From the NCBI RefSeq assembly GCF_025352015.1, contig NZ_JANXUG010000031.1, positions 1 through 38,714 on the forward strand: DNA of 38,714 bases, in the 5' to 3' direction. Position numbers and translations under genes: made by a program. How positions within the stretch are numbered: position 1 is the stretch's first letter; every line of letters begins with the position of its first letter. This document shows positions 16,217-25,101 of this stretch, one piece after another. Below the pieces are notes generated by a model, which was not told the origin of the DNA, made no database searches, and was given only the letters and a program-made list of their open reading frames with translations. This DNA is from Flavobacterium sp. Its GTDB lineage: Bacteria > Bacteroidota > Bacteroidia > Flavobacteriales > Flavobacteriaceae.

Positions 16217-16768
16217 ATGAAACAACGACTTTACAAATTTATTTTCTATCAATTACTGGGATGGAACTTGATTGGAACTCTTGATAAAAAAGTCAAAAAA
16301 TGCGTTGTTATTGTGATTCCCCATTCTTCCTATATAGATTTTTTTATTGCCTTGTTGGTTAGAGGAATTATGAATGTTGAAATTAATTTTGTGGGCAAAA
16401 AAGAACTGTTTGTTTTTCCGTTTGGTTATTATTTCAAAAGTGTTGGCGGCATACCATTAGACCGAAGCGGCGGTAAAAATAATGTAGATGCCACTGCCGA
16501 AGTATTTAACAACCATGAAACCTTTCGACTGGCATTATCGCCTGAAGGCACCCGGAAAAAAGTAACCGAATTAAGAACGGGATTTTATTACATTGCTTTA
16601 AAAGCCAATGTACCAATTATCCCTGTAGCGTTTGATTATGGTAAAAAGGAAGTTATATTGGGCAATCCAATTGCTATTACAGGTAATTATGAGGAAGATA
16701 TAAAACAGATTTTGGCACATTTTAAAAACGTCACCGGAAAAATCCCAGAAAGAAGTTTTCAAGTATAA
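16217..16768 (+). CDS. 1-acyl-glycerol-3-phosphate acyltransferase family (PlsC-like)
   Basis: This 183-residue protein has the acyltransferase motifs in order: HSSYID (catalytic H36 and D41, the HX4D box), GGIPLDRS (residues 77-84) and SPEGTRKK (108-115), then VPIIPVAFDYG. It would add an acyl chain to a lysophospholipid or related acceptor at the membrane. It is shorter than PlsC (about 240 residues) and belongs to the small soluble-looking group common in Bacteroidota, so the exact acceptor is uncertain. The M14 peptidase gene follows after 10 bp and is probably co-transcribed. Confidence 0.88.
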   Translation: MKQRLYKFIFYQLLGWNLIGTLDKKVKKCVVIVIPHSSYIDFFIALLVRGIMNVEINFVGKKELFVFPFGYYFKSVGGIPLDRSGGKNNVDATAEVFNNHETFRLALSPEGTRKKVTELRTGFYYIALKANVPIIPVAFDYGKKEVILGNPIAITGNYEEDIKQILAHFKNVTGKIPERSFQV

Positions 16769-16778
16769 AACCAGGCTA

Positions 16779-17921
16779 ATGAATTATTTACAATTACATT
16801 TAGAATTTAAGGAAGCTTCTATTTTTGGACGTTACATTACATTGGAAAACGTTGAACCATTATTATTATTAAAATATAATCACGAAATTATAGGTCAGTC
16901 TGTTTTGGGAAAACCTATATATAAAGTACAAATCGGAACAGGTAAAATCAAAATTTTAATCTGGTCACAAATGCACGGCAACGAAAGCACAACAACCAAA
17001 GCATTATTTGATTTTTTGAACTTGTTGTATTCTGATTCTGAATTGAGTAAAAAACTAGTACAAGAATTTACTTTTTGCATTATACCAATGCTCAATCCTG
17101 ATGGCGCCAAATTTTACACTCGGGAAAACGCTAACGGAATAGACCTTAATCGTGATGCACAAAACTTGTCGCAACCAGAAAGTGTTGTTTTAAGAAAAAC
17201 ATTTGATACATTCCAACCAAATTATTGTTACAATCTGCACGATCAAAGAACGATTTATGGTGTTGGACAAACTGCTAATCCTGCCACAGTTTCTTTTCTC
17301 GCTCCAGCTTTCAATGAAAACCGTGAGGTAAATGAAGCACGGTTAAAAGCCATGAATATTATTGTGGCAATGAATACTACATTACAACAATTTATCCCCA
17401 ATCAGGTCGGACGATTTGATGATTCTTTCAATATCAATTGTGTTGGTGATACTTTTCAATACTTAAATGTACCAACTATCCTTTTTGAAGCAGGGCATTA
17501 TGCTGATGATTACGAAAGAGAAATAACACGAAAATATATTTTTATAGCATTACTCTCGGGAATGCAATTTTTTACCGAAAACGATATAGTTCTCAATAAA
17601 AATGAAGATTACTTAAAAATTCCGCAAAATAAAATCATTTTTTATGACTTTGTTTATAATAATGTCAAAATAAATTATGATAATAAAGAAAAAATTATCA
17701 ATTTTGCCGCTCAATACAAAGAAGTTTTAAAAAATGATAAAATACTGTTTGAAGCGAAAATTGTTCAAATAAATAATTTAGAAAATTATTTTGGACATGT
17801 ACAGTTTGCTGCTAAAGGAGCAACTTACTTTGATGCCAAAAATAATATTCCGATTATCGAATCAAATGCAGATTTTTGTTTAGATAAAACTATTAAATTT
17901 GTTAACGGGTTAAAAATTTAA
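16779..17921 (+). CDS. M14 family zinc carboxypeptidase
   Basis: The 380-residue product has the M14 zinc site: H66 and E69 in QMHGNEST, then H154 in YNLHDQR. Substrate-binding NRD follows the usual DLNRDA pattern (N124, R125), and the probable catalytic glutamate is E237 in ILFEAGH. No signal peptide is seen, so it is likely cytoplasmic, unlike many M14 enzymes. About 130 residues after the catalytic core form an extra C-terminal domain of alternating strands that I do not recognise. Substrates could be muropeptides or amide-linked metabolites. It is the second gene after the acyltransferase. Confidence 0.88.
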   Translation: MNYLQLHLEFKEASIFGRYITLENVEPLLLLKYNHEIIGQSVLGKPIYKVQIGTGKIKILIWSQMHGNESTTTKALFDFLNLLYSDSELSKKLVQEFTFCIIPMLNPDGAKFYTRENANGIDLNRDAQNLSQPESVVLRKTFDTFQPNYCYNLHDQRTIYGVGQTANPATVSFLAPAFNENREVNEARLKAMNIIVAMNTTLQQFIPNQVGRFDDSFNINCVGDTFQYLNVPTILFEAGHYADDYEREITRKYIFIALLSGMQFFTENDIVLNKNEDYLKIPQNKIIFYDFVYNNVKINYDNKEKIINFAAQYKEVLKNDKILFEAKIVQINNLENYFGHVQFAAKGATYFDAKNNIPIIESNADFCLDKTIKFVNGLKI

Positions 17922-17940
17922 TAGTTTTTTAATTTTTTTA

Positions 17941-17974
17941 TTGAAAAAAATATAATTTTGCATTTTTAAATTTG
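17941..17974 (+). promoter_or_regulatory. Promoter of the Lrp-type regulator gene
   Basis: TTG (17941-17943), 23 bases, then TAAATTTG (17967-17974) fits the Bacteroidota consensus at the long end of the spacing range. A second match, TAATTTTG, lies at 17953-17960. The start would be about 18 bases before the ATG. Confidence 0.45.
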
Positions 17975-17997
17975 ACAAATAAAATAAAACCAAAAAG

Positions 17998-18480
17998 ATG
18001 AGTAAGTTTAAATTAGACGAAGTAGATCACCAAATATTAGATATGCTGATTGACAATACAAGAATTCCTTTCACAGATATTGCCAAAAAATTGCTAATCT
18101 CCGCTGGAACTGTACATGTTCGAGTAAAAAAAATGGAAGATCAAGGAATCATAATGGGTTCTTCATTGTCATTGGATTATGAAAAATTGGGTTATTCATT
18201 TATCGCCTATGTTGGAGTATTTTTGAACAACACTTCACAAACAAAATTTGTTTTAGAAAGGATTAACGAAATTCCATACGTAACAGTAGCGCATGTAACT
18301 ACAGGTAAATTTAATATTTTTTGTAAAATCAGAGCCAAAGATACAAAGCATGCCAAAGACGTTATCTTTATGATTGATGATATTGAAGGCGTTTACAGAA
18401 CTGAAACTATGATTTCACTTGAGGAAAGCATCAACGATAAAAAACGTTTAATGCACACTATTTTCCAAGAACTAGACTAG
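17998..18480 (+). CDS. Lrp/AsnC family transcriptional regulator
   Basis: At 160 residues this has the family size and layout. An N-terminal winged helix-turn-helix (DHQILDMLIDNTRIPFTDIA, then AGTVHVRVKKMEDQGII) is followed by the ligand-binding RAM domain (YSFIAYVGVFLNN, VAHVTTGKFNIFCKIRAKD, EGVYRTETMISL). Family members bind amino acids and form octamers that wrap DNA. It is a single gene with its own promoter and a strong terminator, next to ppc but probably separate. The target genes and the ligand cannot be read from the sequence. Confidence 0.93.
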   Translation: MSKFKLDEVDHQILDMLIDNTRIPFTDIAKKLLISAGTVHVRVKKMEDQGIIMGSSLSLDYEKLGYSFIAYVGVFLNNTSQTKFVLERINEIPYVTVAHVTTGKFNIFCKIRAKDTKHAKDVIFMIDDIEGVYRTETMISLEESINDKKRLMHTIFQELD

Positions 18481-18503
18481 TTGAAACCAAAAATATATTT
18501 AAG

Positions 18504-18531
18504 ACCTCAAGAGAAAACTTGAGGTTTTTTT
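18504..18531 (+). terminator. Rho-independent terminator after the Lrp-type gene
   Basis: ACCTCAAG (18504-18511), a 6-base loop and CTTGAGGT (18518-18525) form a perfect 8-bp stem, followed directly by a T run. Confidence 0.9.
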
Positions 18532-18558
18532 GTACATTTAAAATTCAATTTTCAGATC

Positions 18559-21144
18559 ATGTACACCTTACCCAAAATTGAACGTTTTAACCAAAACGTT
18601 TTATCAAAATACCATATTTATAATAGTGTTTTTATAACACTTCCGTTCGATGCTATTGACAACACGGGTGTTTTATTGCCATTGTTTAGTGAGGTTTGCG
18701 ATGCTGGTTTTAAAAAAAATTGGTCTCCCAAACAAATCGTTGATTTTTTTATTAAAAAATATCTTGACAATATTACTGAACAAAATAAAATAGATTTACT
18801 ATTTCGTTTTATTCAATATATAGAACGGCAAATTGTGCTTTTTGATGCTATCGAAGATGCCGCTTTCCCTACTGTAAATAATTTAGAAGGAAGAGGCTCT
18901 TTGCGAGATGTAAAAGAAAAATCAGATGCTAAAGACAAACATGAAGAACTGATAGAATTTTTCGAAAATTTTAATGTAAGAACAGTACTTACCGCTCATC
19001 CTACACAGTTTTATCCAGGTTCAGTTTTAGGAATAATTACTGATTTGACCGAAGCAATTCGCCAAAATAATTTGATAAAAATCAAACAATTATTAGCCCA
19101 ATTGGGCAAAACACCTTTCATTAAAAAAGAAAAACCAACACCGTTTGACGAAGCGGTAAGTCTAATTTGGTATCTCGAAAATGTATTTTACCAAACCATA
19201 GGCGAGATGATGCAGTATTTGCAGAAAAACTTTTTTGAGGGTTATAACATTCAAAACCCAATAATTAGTTTAGGATTTTGGCCTGGTGGCGATAAAGACG
19301 GCAACCCTTTTGTAACAACAGAAATTACACAAAAAGTGGCTGACCGACTCCGAATCTCTGTTTTGAAATGCTATTATTTTGACATCAGAAACCTCAAAAG
19401 AAAATTGACTTTTAACGAAGTGGACACCATAATTGCAGGCATAGAATACAAATTATACAGATCTGTTTTTTATTCGCAAGGCGAATTGCTTATTTCGCAA
19501 CAAGAGTTAGTAAATGACCTAAATATCGTCAAACAAATTATTATCAATAAACACCAATCACTTTATTTAGATGAAATTAATTTGCTTTTGCAGAAAATAA
19601 ATCAGTTTGGTTTTCATTTTGCCTCGTTAGATATTCGTCAAAATAGCAAAATTCACAATCAGGTCATAGATGATATTGTAACTTTTCTTAAAAGTGAAAA
19701 GTCAGTTTGTTTCCCAAAAGATTATGACTCACTTTCAGAGATTAACAAAATGAACGTAATTTCTAATCTACATTTTACTATAATTCCCGACACATTCAAG
19801 AACGAAATCTCGCGTGCTACATTGGAAACAATTGCGTTGATGAGAAACATTCAAATTAAGAACGGCGAAAAAAGTTGCAATAGATACATCATTAGTAACA
19901 ATGAAAGCGCATTAAATGTGATTGAAGTTTTTGCTATGTTTCACCTAGTAGGTTGGGAAAATCCAACGGTTGATATTGTTCCCCTTTTCGAAACTATAGA
20001 TGATTTGCAAAATGCACACCATATTATGGAACAATTATATCAAAATGCTACTTATAGAAATCATTTGCAACATCGCAAGGAAAAGCAAACGGTCATGCTT
20101 GGTTTTTCTGACGGAACCAAAGATGGCGGTTATATAATGGCAAACTGGAGTATTTTTAAAGCCAAAGAAATGATTACCAAAGTCTCGCGGCAATATGGAA
20201 TAAAGGTAATTTTCTTTGATGGTCGTGGCGGTCCACCTGCTCGTGGCGGAGGAAAAACCCACAAGTTCTATGCTTCTTTGGGTTCAACAATTGAAAATCA
20301 AGAAATACAAGTCACGGTTCAAGGACAAACTATAAGTTCCAATTTTGGGACTATAGATTCTTGTAGGTATAATTTAGAAAATTTGTTGAGTGCCGGAGTA
20401 GCCAATCAAATTTTTAATAAAGCAAAAAATAATTTATCCGAAGACGAAAAGACAATTATAGACAAGTTAGCGCAGTTGGGATATGAAAAATACTTAAGCT
20501 TTAAAAGCCATCCCAAATTTATTCCTTATTTGGAACAAATTAGTACCCTTAAATATTATTCGAAAACCAATATTGGCAGTCGTCCTTCAAAAAGAAACAA
20601 CGACGAAAAATTAAACTTATCCGACTTGCGTGCCATTCCGTTTGTGAGTGCGTGGAGTCAGTTAAAACAAAATGTACCAGGTTTTTTTGGCGTAGGAACA
20701 GCATTAAAACATTTTGAAGATACCCATAAATGGGAAGAAGTACAAGCACTTTATGAAAATTCGTTGTTCTTTAGAACACTGTTGGAAAACAGTATGATGT
20801 CAGTAGCAAAATGCTTTTTCCCACTAACTGCTTATATGAAAGAGGATGAAGAGTTTGGCGACTTTTGGCAAATTATTTACGACGAATTTTTGGATACCAA
20901 ACGTTTATTACTAAAAATCGCGGGACACAAAGAACTCATGGAAAATTACCCAGATGGAAAAGCCTCTATAGCGATGCGAGAACAAATTGTGATACCTTTA
21001 CTGGCAATTCAGCAATATGCTTCTTCACAGATTAATTTTATGAAAAAAAGTACTATTTTCGATGAAAAGTTGATTAGTGTTTACGAAAAATTAGTAATAC
21101 GTTCGCTGTTTGGTAATACCAATGCTAGTCGGAATTCAGCATGA
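18559..21144 (+). CDS. ppc: Phosphoenolpyruvate carboxylase
   Basis: PEPC fixes bicarbonate onto phosphoenolpyruvate to make oxaloacetate and so refills the TCA cycle. The 861-residue protein has the catalytic residues: His147 in LTAHPTQ, WPGGDKDGNPFVT (residues 241-253), GFSDGTKDGG (515-524), the FDGRGGPPARGGG glycine loop (553-565) and SRPSKRN (674-680). The end RSLFGNTNASRNSA matches the family's conserved C-terminus. Compared with E. coli, SDSAKDAG is replaced by SDGTKDGG and GRGGSIGRGG by GRGGPPARGG, which I believe are features of the Bacteroidota branch. The gene is complete and follows the terminator of the Lrp-type regulator. Confidence 0.96.
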   Translation: MYTLPKIERFNQNVLSKYHIYNSVFITLPFDAIDNTGVLLPLFSEVCDAGFKKNWSPKQIVDFFIKKYLDNITEQNKIDLLFRFIQYIERQIVLFDAIEDAAFPTVNNLEGRGSLRDVKEKSDAKDKHEELIEFFENFNVRTVLTAHPTQFYPGSVLGIITDLTEAIRQNNLIKIKQLLAQLGKTPFIKKEKPTPFDEAVSLIWYLENVFYQTIGEMMQYLQKNFFEGYNIQNPIISLGFWPGGDKDGNPFVTTEITQKVADRLRISVLKCYYFDIRNLKRKLTFNEVDTIIAGIEYKLYRSVFYSQGELLISQQELVNDLNIVKQIIINKHQSLYLDEINLLLQKINQFGFHFASLDIRQNSKIHNQVIDDIVTFLKSEKSVCFPKDYDSLSEINKMNVISNLHFTIIPDTFKNEISRATLETIALMRNIQIKNGEKSCNRYIISNNESALNVIEVFAMFHLVGWENPTVDIVPLFETIDDLQNAHHIMEQLYQNATYRNHLQHRKEKQTVMLGFSDGTKDGGYIMANWSIFKAKEMITKVSRQYGIKVIFFDGRGGPPARGGGKTHKFYASLGSTIENQEIQVTVQGQTISSNFGTIDSCRYNLENLLSAGVANQIFNKAKNNLSEDEKTIIDKLAQLGYEKYLSFKSHPKFIPYLEQISTLKYYSKTNIGSRPSKRNNDEKLNLSDLRAIPFVSAWSQLKQNVPGFFGVGTALKHFEDTHKWEEVQALYENSLFFRTLLENSMMSVAKCFFPLTAYMKEDEEFGDFWQIIYDEFLDTKRLLLKIAGHKELMENYPDGKASIAMREQIVIPLLAIQQYASSQINFMKKSTIFDEKLISVYEKLVIRSLFGNTNASRNSA

Positions 21145-21302
21145 AGCAATTTTGGTTTTCGACAGTTTCTTTTTCCCAAAAACTACTTTTAATGTAAGGA
21201 ACTATCTTATAAGTGTTTCAGAAATCTAATTGAGGTTTTAAAGAATTTAAAAAGAATTTTAATTCAAAAAAAATACATCTTTGTAAAAAAAATGACTAAT
21301 CT

Positions 21303-21821
21303 ATGAGACCATCACAATTACAACAAGAGGAATACGATACCTATTTTGGTAACTATATCAGCCAAGTTTCAAACGAATATACTCTTGTTGAAGAACTCGA
21401 AATTTCAGTTCATCGTTTAGTGAAATTTGTTCAAAATATTCCTTTGGATAAATTTGATTACCGTTATGATGAAGGGAAATGGACTATAAAGGATATTATA
21501 CAACACCTCATTGATGCCGAGCGAATATTTGCATATAGAGCTTTGCGATTTGCCCGAAATGACAAAACTGCTTTGTCAAGCTTTGACGAAAACGATTATG
21601 TAGTCCATGCCAATGCTAACAAAAGAAGTATTCAAGATTTACTGACGGAGTTATTAATAGTTAGACAATCCTCAATAGCACTATTCAAATCCTTCAATGA
21701 AGTAGAATCACTCCGCATTGGCATTGCTTCAGACAATCCTATTTCGGTTAGAGCACTTGGTTTTGTGATTATTGGTCACCAAAATCATCATCAACGAGTT
21801 TTTGAGGAAAGATATTTGTAA
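21303..21821 (+). CDS. DinB family protein
   Basis: The 172-residue protein has the four-helix DinB/YfiT metal-binding fold pattern: KWTIKDIIQHLIDAERIFAYRALRFAR near residues 59-85 with metal ligand His68, and IIGHQNHHQRVFEERYL at the end with H159 and H163 as the other likely ligands. The fold is shared by damage-inducible proteins and thiol-dependent (bacillithiol-type) transferases; the reaction here is unknown. It stands alone between ppc and the convergent Asp-rich protein gene. The upstream CATCTTTG is one base off the -7 consensus. Confidence 0.9.
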   Translation: MRPSQLQQEEYDTYFGNYISQVSNEYTLVEELEISVHRLVKFVQNIPLDKFDYRYDEGKWTIKDIIQHLIDAERIFAYRALRFARNDKTALSSFDENDYVVHANANKRSIQDLLTELLIVRQSSIALFKSFNEVESLRIGIASDNPISVRALGFVIIGHQNHHQRVFEERYL

Positions 21822-21878
21822 AAGTAAGAATTACAAGTTACAATCGTAATTACAGTAAGTATGTTTAAAACATTTTTT

Positions 21879-21914
21879 TAAAAAAAAATCCCAAATTTCG
21901 TAAGGAAATTGGGA
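21879..21914 (-). terminator. Terminator of the minus-strand operon ending at 21944
   Basis: TCCCAAATTTC (21889-21899) and GGAAATTGGGA (21904-21914) form a stem of about 10 bp with one bulge and a GTAA loop. The A run at 21879-21888 becomes a U tract on the minus-strand transcript. There is no T run on the plus side, so it serves the Asp-rich protein gene. Confidence 0.75.
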
Positions 21915-21943
21915 CTCATTTATAATTCAAAATTTATAATTAT

Positions 21944-22369
21944 TTAATCATCTTCATCGTCGTCGTGGTCACCATTATCTAAAACCTTAAAGTCATCGTC
22001 GTCGTCGTCGTCGTCGTCATCGTCAGAACCACCTTTATCTTTTAATAAATCTTCCTCTTCTTCCTCTTCGTTTTCATCAGATTGTCCATCGTCATCATCA
22101 TCTAATCCTTTGATTGGAATTATGGGTTCAACCACCGAGTCAATATCTTCTTCTTCGTCGTATTTTTCCATACGACTGGCAAGTTTGGTACTCACTTTTA
22201 CTAAATATATTGTTTCCTCTGTTTTTACTTCAACGGCTTCTATCAATTCGTTTTGAGCATTTCTAAAACGAATGATGTCAGTGTCGTCATAACCCTCGGG
22301 GAATTTCTCTACTAATAAATTTAGTATGTCACCGGTTAGTTTAGCATAATCTACAATAACTCTTCTCAT
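21944..22369 (-). CDS. Highly acidic protein with poly-Asp tail, unknown function
   Basis: I do not recognise a characterised family; similar flavobacterial proteins are sometimes labelled DNA primase, which nothing in this sequence supports. Of 141 residues, the first 80 (MRRVIVDYAKLTGDILNLLV, FPEGYDDTDIIRFRNAQNEL, ETIYLVKVSTKLASRMEKY) look folded. The rest is a disordered acidic tail with Glu and Asp runs, including 11 Asp in a row encoded by a GTC/ATC trinucleotide array. It lies 11 bp downstream of the deoxyhypusine-synthase-like gene and is followed by a terminator, so it is the last gene of that transcript. A strongly negative tail might bind polyamines or basic proteins; this is speculation. 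Confidence 0.8.
   Translation of the reverse strand: MRRVIVDYAKLTGDILNLLVEKFPEGYDDTDIIRFRNAQNELIEAVEVKTEETIYLVKVSTKLASRMEKYDEEEDIDSVVEPIIPIKGLDDDDDGQSDENEEEEEEDLLKDKGGSDDDDDDDDDDDFKVLDNGDHDDDEDD
21994..22024 (-). repeat. Trinucleotide microsatellite encoding poly-Asp
   Basis: The plus strand reads CATC, then GTC repeated, then ATCGTC. On the coding strand this is GAC/GAT codons giving eleven consecutive Asp. Length changes by whole units would keep the frame. Confidence 0.9.
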
Positions 22370-22380
22370 AAAAAAATCTG

Positions 22381-23355
22381 TTATAAATCTAGTAAATAAG
22401 CAAAAATTAAAGGAGCAACAATGGTTGCATCCGATTCGATAATAAACTTGGGCGTATGAATATCAAGTTTTCCCCAGGTAATTTTCTCATTGGGTACAGC
22501 GCCTGAATACGAACCATAACTTGTTGTTGAATCTGAAATTTGACAAAAATAACTCCAAAACGGAACATCGTGCATCTCCATATCTTGGTATAACATCGGA
22601 ACAACACAAATAGGGAAATCACCAGCAATACCTCCACCTATTTGGAAGAAACCAACTCCTTTTCCAGAACTGTTTTTAGGATACCAATCGGCTAACCACA
22701 TCATGTATTCGATACCACTTTTCATCGTAGTTGGCTTGAAGGTTCCTTTGATGCAGTAGGATGCAAAAATATTGCCCATGGTGCTGTCTTCCCAGCCTGG
22801 TACTACAATTGGTAAATTTTTCTCAGCTGCAGCAACCATCCATGAATCTTTGGGGTCAATTTCGTAATATTGTTTTAATACTCCTGAATTTACCATTTGG
22901 TACATAAATTCATGAGGAAAATAACGTTGTCCAGTAGAGTCTGCCTTATACCAAATATCGTATAAATGTGATTGCAATCTTCGGAAAGCCTCTTCTTCTG
23001 GGATACAGGTATCGGTAACACGGTTATAGTGGTTTTCTAATAAATCCCACTCTTCTTGCGGTGATAAATCGCGGTAATTGGGAACTCTTTTATAGGAATT
23101 ATGAGCAACCAAATTCATAATGTCTTCTTCCAGATTAGCTCCTGTACAAGAAATAATATGAACCTTATCTTGACGAATCATTTCTGCAAGTGATTTTCCC
23201 ATTTCGGCAGTGCTCATCGCTCCTGCCAAAGTAATCATCATTTTTCCATTCTCAAGCAAATGTTGTTCATATCCTTTTGCAGCATCTACAAGGGCTGCCG
23301 CATTGAAATGAAGGTAATTTTTTTCTATAAACTGACTGATAGGTCCTTTGCTCAT
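22381..23355 (-). CDS. Deoxyhypusine-synthase-like protein
   Basis: The 324-residue protein belongs to the deoxyhypusine synthase family: SCTGANLEED (residues 69-78), VPGWEDSTMG (185-194) and the lysine motif TWGKL (K296) that in eukaryotes forms the imine intermediate. In the glycine loop IGGGIAGDF the histidine of human DHS (GGGVVKHH) is missing. Bacteria lack the eIF5A substrate, and bacterial members are thought to transfer an aminobutyl group to a small amine, for example in homospermidine synthesis. The ATG at 23355 (MSKGPISQF) is preferred over a TTG at 23388. The gene lies 107 bp downstream of arginine decarboxylase on the same strand, which supports a polyamine role. No agmatinase gene lies between them. 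Confidence 0.85.
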   Translation of the reverse strand: MSKGPISQFIEKNYLHFNAAALVDAAKGYEQHLLENGKMMITLAGAMSTAEMGKSLAEMIRQDKVHIISCTGANLEEDIMNLVAHNSYKRVPNYRDLSPQEEWDLLENHYNRVTDTCIPEEEAFRRLQSHLYDIWYKADSTGQRYFPHEFMYQMVNSGVLKQYYEIDPKDSWMVAAAEKNLPIVVPGWEDSTMGNIFASYCIKGTFKPTTMKSGIEYMMWLADWYPKNSSGKGVGFFQIGGGIAGDFPICVVPMLYQDMEMHDVPFWSYFCQISDSTTSYGSYSGAVPNEKITWGKLDIHTPKFIIESDATIVAPLIFAYLLDL

Positions 23356-23462
23356 TATCTTTTTAGGTTGCTTACATCTGCGTTTCAAAGAAAATCTTTT
23401 TTTCTAAAACCGCAAACTATTTTTTAATCATTTTTTTACTTATTGTTTTACTTGCCTGAAAA

Positions 23463-24863
23463 TTATTTTTTTGTGTATCCCAATATTTTCAGTACCTCGT
23501 CTGAACTTTGCTGCTCTGAAAATATTTCTGTTGCAAGTATACCGTTTTCATCACGGTCAATTAAAATATGTCGAGGTTGTGGAATCAAGCAGTGGTGTAA
23601 TCCGCCAAATCCACCTATAGTTTCTTGATAGGCACCAGTATTGAAAAAACCAATATATAAGGGTTTTTCTTTGCTGTATTTAGGCAAATAAATAGCATTC
23701 ATATTTTGCTCTGAATTGTAATAATCATCACTATCACAAGTCAAACCACCTAGTAAAACCCTTTCATAAGTATCATTCCAACGGTTGATAGCCAACATAA
23801 CAAATCGTTTATTTATTGCCCAGGTATCGGGTAAAGTAGTGATAAATGAACTATCAATCATGTTCCATTTTTCTCTATCGTTTTGTTGTTTTTGATACAA
23901 TACTTGATAGATTGCTCCGCCACTTTCTCCTACTGTAAACGAACCAAACTCGGTAAAAATATTTGGAACGTCAACTTCTGCTTCATCGCAAGCAATTTTA
24001 ATTTGATTTATAATTTCATCAATCATGTATTGGTAATCATATTCAAATGCCAACGAGTTTTTGATAGGAAAACCACCGCCAACATTTAGACTATCAAGGG
24101 TTGGACATTCTTTCTTTAAAGCAACATAAACTTTAATACATTTGACCAATTCGTTCCAGTAATAAGCAGTATCCATAATACCAGTATTGATAAAAAAGTG
24201 AAGCATTTTTAGTTCAACTTGTTTATTTTCTTGTATTTGTTTTCTGTAAAAAGGAAGTATATTTTTATATCCAATCCCTAGTCTTGAGGTGTAGAATTCA
24301 AACTTTGGTTCTTCTTCTGCGGCAATTCTAATTCCAATTTTGAATTTGCCATTTATGGCGTCTTGTAATAAATCTAGCTCTTCAAAGTTATCAATTATGG
24401 GAATGGTTTTATTGTGTCCGCCGTTTATCAAGCGCGCTATGTTTTCAATATATTGTTCTCGTTTGAAACCATTACAGATTATATAGGTGTTTTTGTTAAT
24501 TTTTCCTTGAGACATTAAATTCTCAACAATATTAATATCATAAGCCGATGAGGTTTCGATATTAATATTATTCTTAAAAGCTTCATCCATTATAAAACTA
24601 AAATGGGAGCTTTTAGTACAATAACAATAATAATATTTTGCTTCATACTTATTTTTTTCCATAGCCTTTCTAAACCAAGCTTTAGCTTTATTGATGTTGT
24701 TGGAAATTTGTGGCAAATAAGTAAACTTTAATGGCGTGCCATATTGTTCTACCAATTTCATCAAATCGATGTTATGAAATTGAAGATTGTCTTTGTTGAG
24801 TGTAAATTCTTCTTGAGGGAAGTAAAATGTTTGATTAATTAAATCGAAATATCTTGTATTCAT
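23463..24863 (-). CDS. speA: Arginine decarboxylase, PLP fold type III
   Basis: This would convert arginine to agmatine, the first step of a polyamine route. The 466-residue protein has the alanine-racemase-like barrel with the PLP lysine K84 (YYYCYCTKSSHF), GGGFPI (262-267) for phosphate binding, HFFINTG (222-228) and the C-terminal CDSDD motif (376-380), whose cysteine acts from the partner subunit. The usual EPGR is replaced by TEFGSF (304-309), which I believe is normal for this Bacteroidota branch. It is much shorter than E. coli SpeA (about 650 residues), so substrate choice (arginine, diaminopimelate or carboxynorspermidine) rests on family memory. A promoter and a 230-base leader with a small ORF lie upstream. 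Confidence 0.82.
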   Translation of the reverse strand: MNTRYFDLINQTFYFPQEEFTLNKDNLQFHNIDLMKLVEQYGTPLKFTYLPQISNNINKAKAWFRKAMEKNKYEAKYYYCYCTKSSHFSFIMDEAFKNNINIETSSAYDINIVENLMSQGKINKNTYIICNGFKREQYIENIARLINGGHNKTIPIIDNFEELDLLQDAINGKFKIGIRIAAEEEPKFEFYTSRLGIGYKNILPFYRKQIQENKQVELKMLHFFINTGIMDTAYYWNELVKCIKVYVALKKECPTLDSLNVGGGFPIKNSLAFEYDYQYMIDEIINQIKIACDEAEVDVPNIFTEFGSFTVGESGGAIYQVLYQKQQNDREKWNMIDSSFITTLPDTWAINKRFVMLAINRWNDTYERVLLGGLTCDSDDYYNSEQNMNAIYLPKYSKEKPLYIGFFNTGAYQETIGGFGGLHHCLIPQPRHILIDRDENGILATEIFSEQQSSDEVLKILGYTKK

Positions 24864-24916
24864 TGCTTACGTAAAATTGAAGATTAAGTTATTGTAAAAA
24901 CAAATTAATCTTACAT

Positions 24917-25096
24917 TCAAACTCGAATATTTGCATAAACAATGGGAAGTTTTTCTTGGAACAAAAAAATAATTTGTGTACACAAAGCATTAAAATCATT
25001 TTTTTGTATCAAAAAATGAGGTAGAAAGGTTAAGAAATTAATAGTGGTTTCTTGACGGTAATTACTGTAATTTATAGCGGTTACACTTTTTTTCAT
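24917..25096 (-). CDS. Possible 59-residue small ORF in the arginine decarboxylase leader
   Basis: An ATG at 25096 opens a 59-codon frame beginning MKKSVTAINYSNYRQETTIN and ending with TGA at 24917-24919. I recognise no family. It has no signal peptide, and two moderately hydrophobic patches (FLTFLPHFLI, IIFLFQEKLPIVY). A full promoter (TTG-N21-TACATTTG) lies immediately upstream, so close that the transcript would start at or within a base or two of the ATG. It could be a leaderless small protein, a leader peptide for the decarboxylase, or a chance frame in a 5' leader. Confidence 0.4.
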   Translation of the reverse strand: MKKSVTAINYSNYRQETTINFLTFLPHFLIQKNDFNALCTQIIFLFQEKLPIVYANIRV

Positions 25097-25101
25097 TAGG
25101 G

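Noticed and set aside
21944..22369. DNA primase label for the Asp-rich protein
   Set aside because: No zinc-binding, TOPRIM or other primase motif is present.
23356..23388. TTG start for the deoxyhypusine-synthase-like protein
   Set aside because: The 11 extra residues are basic and unlike the family; the ATG at 23355 gives the usual start.
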